A stretch of 64,000 nucleotides of DNA from Aulostomus chinensis (Eukaryota > Chordata > Actinopteri > Syngnathiformes > Aulostomidae): NCBI GenBank assembly GCA_037954235.1, contig JBBMOA010000019.1, positions 11,061,805-11,125,804 of the forward strand. The letters run 5' to 3'. Below the pieces are notes generated by a model. It was not told the DNA's origin and did not search any database. It was given only the letters and a program-made list of their open reading frames with translations. Shown in pieces: positions 60,986 through 64,000 of the stretch; within the stretch, counting starts at the first letter, position 1; each line of letters opens with the position of its first letter. The position numbers and the translations under genes were made by a program.

Positions 60986-62911
60986 CACAATCATGGGCAA
61001 CCTCGGATATTAATTTCCCAGAAGGCAACTTATGTCCTGTCTGCCTGCCCCTATATCTGTGACTTCCAGTCCCAGCAGATGGTGGCCTTGGGTATATCCT
61101 TAATGCTCATGACAAATCTAAATTCAGCCACACTATCTAATCTACTTGTGTTCTCGAAAGACACATCCATCTCGCTTGCTACAAGGACAAGAACAAATGC
61201 TCCACCTAAACTCCTTCTGACATGTGTGACTATAGATATCATCGTAATAATTATCAGAAGCGCTTACATTCATTGAACTTAGCTTAAACACTGAAGTGAA
61301 AGTGCGCCAGGTAACATAATCAGCGATGCACTTTAATTACGCCGCTACGAAGGGCCACCCAGTATTACGCTTGACCAGTTTGGCTCTCAATTGGGAGTAA
61401 CTGAAACTCACAGGTCACTCATCAGTAACACAAGCTGTTGCTCTTATGACCTAAAAGCAAAATGTCAATCACATCCCGCAATCCGCACACAATCATAAAT
61501 TGGGTTTAAGAAAAGTTACGTACCCCGATGGTCCCTGATGGTGTGTGTGTGTCCCAGTACCTTTTCTGAAATAAGCATCTGGTTTGACTAAAGGAAAAGG
61601 GACAGCCTTCTGACAGGAAACACTGATAGATTTCAGTCTACTTCCTTCAATAGGAAACCATCAATACTGTAGTCAACCACGGTGCAGTGAAGGAAGTGTG
61701 TGTGTGTGTGTTTAGGATGGGTCAGTCATACTCTCAGGGACACAAATCAGACTTATAGGCCAGTTAATTGGGGGCAGCATGGACACATGGGAACAAAATT
61801 CTTGTCCCCACAGGGTAAAACAGTGATTTTTGGACAGGGTCAAGTTTCGGCAAATATGATCCATGCTTTGATGACTTTATCTACCTACCCTGGGGGGTAT
61901 TGAGGCTTTAAGCTTGAATGTGTTTCCTGTAAAGTATGTTCAACATTTTCAACGGCAGAACCGTCGGGCAAAGCTGTATTTGAAAACATGAATTTGTTAA
62001 TCAAATTGTAATAAATTCAGACTTGGAAAAAAAAAAAAGACATAAATCTCTAAGACAGTATGTGTTAACAGGAGAACGCAATTAGGTTTCTTGAGAGGAA
62101 GCCATGCTTCACTCTTCTTTTTTTTCCACTTTTGCAGGGTATTTTGCCACATTAAACCTGTAGTGTGCAACTTTTGTTTCCCCTCTTACGGAACTGCGAG
62201 CCATCACAACAACACAGATGGAAATTGCTTCGTGTAACTTGCGAAATGTTAATTTCGCACATTTTGATGAATTAAAAAGGAAAAAGCTAAACAAGCGAAA
62301 TTAGCTGGTTTACACTTGATTTTCTTGTTCGATATTTGGAATAGAAACAACTGCAGAGAGAGGAGCAACACAGGGGGGAATAATCTGAGAACATGCAGTT
62401 GAAGCAGCACCCAGCAAGGCTTTTCTCAGACACTCCCCTGTACTGGCACCCTGTGGATGATCAGGAAGGACTGAGAGACACGCGGGTCCCATCGCCGATG
62501 TACCCATCTCACATTGATCATTACTGATTTCAAATCTATACACCCCAGCATATTCATAGTGGGCAGTTTTTAGAAAGTATGCAGAATGTTTAATCTCAAA
62601 ATGGCAAGAAAATATAATTTTACATATATTCAATCGATTTCGTGGCTACATACATATACGCACAAAAGTCCTAAATAATAAAAAAAATACAGTAAACATC
62701 AAATTTTGATAGCAGTCTACAGAGGAAGAGGAAAGTCTAGACCATCACCCGAGAAGTAGCTCCATTGTTCCTGTCTGTGCTGTATGGTGCCGGATCCTGT
62801 TACACAGCCACATAGTGGAAGAGATCGCACTGCTCTCCTCATGGGCCACTGACTGACAACACACATCGCCCAGGGCAACACGCATCTAGGGGGCTAGACA
62901 AGTCAAGTCAG
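60709..62911. other. Region upstream of myo1h
   Basis: The first 36 nt continue the reading frame of the first coding exon up to a CAG acceptor (see finding). A CA microsatellite follows (60,945-60,982), then unique sequence without recognisable exons. An upstream noncoding exon or promoter must lie here or beyond the window, but I cannot place it. Confidence 0.45.
60945..60982. repeat. (CA)n microsatellite
   Basis: About 19 CA units upstream of the first coding exon of myo1h. They create an artificial His/Thr open frame. Confidence 0.95.
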
Positions 62912-63232
62912 TTTCATTTGAAAAGCGCCAAATCCCAACTAAAGTTATCAACAAGTGTCAAGAGATGGCTGACTGTCACGGAACTCCATGGGAAGTACAT
63001 CCATTCCTGTGTTGCACTTTTCTACCTTTTGTTGGCACTAAAAGGGATTTTTGATGTTGCCTCTTTCATCCATTCACAAGCTGATGGTGGACGCTGCCAT
63101 GCAAGGTGCTAACCTACTCATGAGGAGCAATTACCTTGCTTGAGGGCACGGTCTCTGGAGGACGCAGGGATTGAACCAGTGACTCTTCAATTACTCGGTA
63201 GTTGCTCTTGCTCCTGAGCCATGCTGCTCCCT
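62912..63232 (+). repeat. Dispersed fish repeat, partial copy
   Basis: It starts like TCAGTTTCATTTGAAAAGCGCC, has CATCCATTCACAAGCTGATGG and GACGCTGCCATGCAAGGTGC, and ends with a 'gggattgaaccagtgactct...ctcctgagccatgctgc' block. I know this order of blocks from a common teleost interspersed repeat whose end resembles a tRNA-like B-box region. There is no coding capacity. Confidence 0.55.
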
Positions 63233-63886
63233 GATTCAGTTATTTGGACTCACCCTGAGTTGTGTTTCTGGCCATTTGGCGGATGTAAATCCAATCTTCA
63301 CACTCCTTTTTGCTCCATTTTGATATCCACCTACTACAATGCCTACCAGCTGACCTCTGTTCCTATAAGCTCATGGTTGGAAAGATGCTACATGAAAGGC
63401 TACAAAGAGGCTTGAAGTAAAATAACAACTGCAGCCACATCATTACCTCCTTTACTTCCAAAGCCATGTGAGTCATGACTGGATTAGTCGCGTGTGATGA
63501 ACCTGAGAAATCCAGACGAGTATAACCTGCAGTCCAGAAGTCTTCTCAGACACACATAGCTCAGGATGGCAGATTTAGCTCCCCAGAAGTTCTCCCATAG
63601 TGGAGCTCAGGTGTACATCTGACTGATATACTAACTGTAAGTACAACAGCTTGGTCCAGAGAGGCTCAGGTGGAGGAGGAGGAGGGGGAGGAGGAGGAGG
63701 AGGAGGCGGGGGGTGGGTGGGTGGCACAGCTGCTTCCTGCTGGCCTGGTGTCTCTGCATTGTGTGTAATGAGGCAATAATGAGCTCTGAGCCTCTGGAGC
63801 TTTAAACATTCATGGAGCCCAGGCAGAAAATGTTCATTCAGTGCTTCACCTGAGTGTTGAACAGCTACACTATGTGTTTAAGGAAA

Positions 63887-63917
<31 letters not shown>

Positions 63918-64000
63918 CGCAGCTATGTAATACAAGGAAGTAGAAACTCTATCTTCCCACAGACCCGTCCTCACCCCTCTGCCCACAAAATTAAAGCACA
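63233..64000. other. Intergenic end of window
   Basis: No exon is recognised. It contains a purine-rich GGA/GGGT tract (63,670-63,724) that could form G-quadruplexes or triplexes, and a GT microsatellite (63,886-63,914). Confidence 0.5.

Overview
This window reads as nuclear DNA of a ray-finned (teleost) fish. The genes are split by many short introns with GT-AG borders. CA/GT and GA microsatellites and long homopolymer runs are frequent. The interspersed repeats are types I associate with teleost genomes. The encoded proteins match vertebrate families nearly end to end. I see no bacterial, plasmid, viral or CRISPR content.

Layout. Positions 1 to about 19,400 are a gene desert holding microsatellites and scattered repeat remnants. 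Tescalcin (tesc) is on the + strand at 19,945-22,925, 8 coding exons. Five genes then follow, all on the - strand: a LIF-type cytokine (26,357-27,471, 3 exons), the C-terminal half of TAO kinase 3 (32,609-39,808, 8 exons), an HSPB1-type small heat shock protein (42,730-43,639, 3 exons), susd2 (45,772-51,325, 16 exons) and a class I myosin closest to MYO1H (52,881-60,708, 31 exons). From 60,709 to the end I see no gene. Exon borders were read by eye. In each gene except the TAOK3 piece the exon lengths sum to a closed frame of about the family length: tesc 216 aa, lif 205, hspb1 203, susd2 814, myo1h 1,024.

The main anomaly is TAOK3. All 8 visible exons keep frame and encode only the linker and coiled-coil half (500 codons including the stop). 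No kinase-domain exon is recognisable between it and hspb1 or anywhere upstream in the window. One exon also carries an in-frame TAG at a position that is Gln in the human protein. A usable AG splice acceptor lies within that TAG, and the exon could also be skipped without losing frame. Other points of note are a GC-AG intron in the myosin gene, a perfect 36-bp inverted repeat in another myosin intron, an AU-rich element in the lif 3' UTR, a STAT/CRE-like cluster upstream of lif, three tRNA-headed SINE copies (one with a target-site duplication), and several repeat families present twice or more.

The genes do not form an operon or a shared pathway; they are ordinary chromosomal neighbours. 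In human, TESC, TAOK3 and MYO1H lie on 12q24, whereas LIF and SUSD2 lie on 22q, so this block joins loci that are separate in human.
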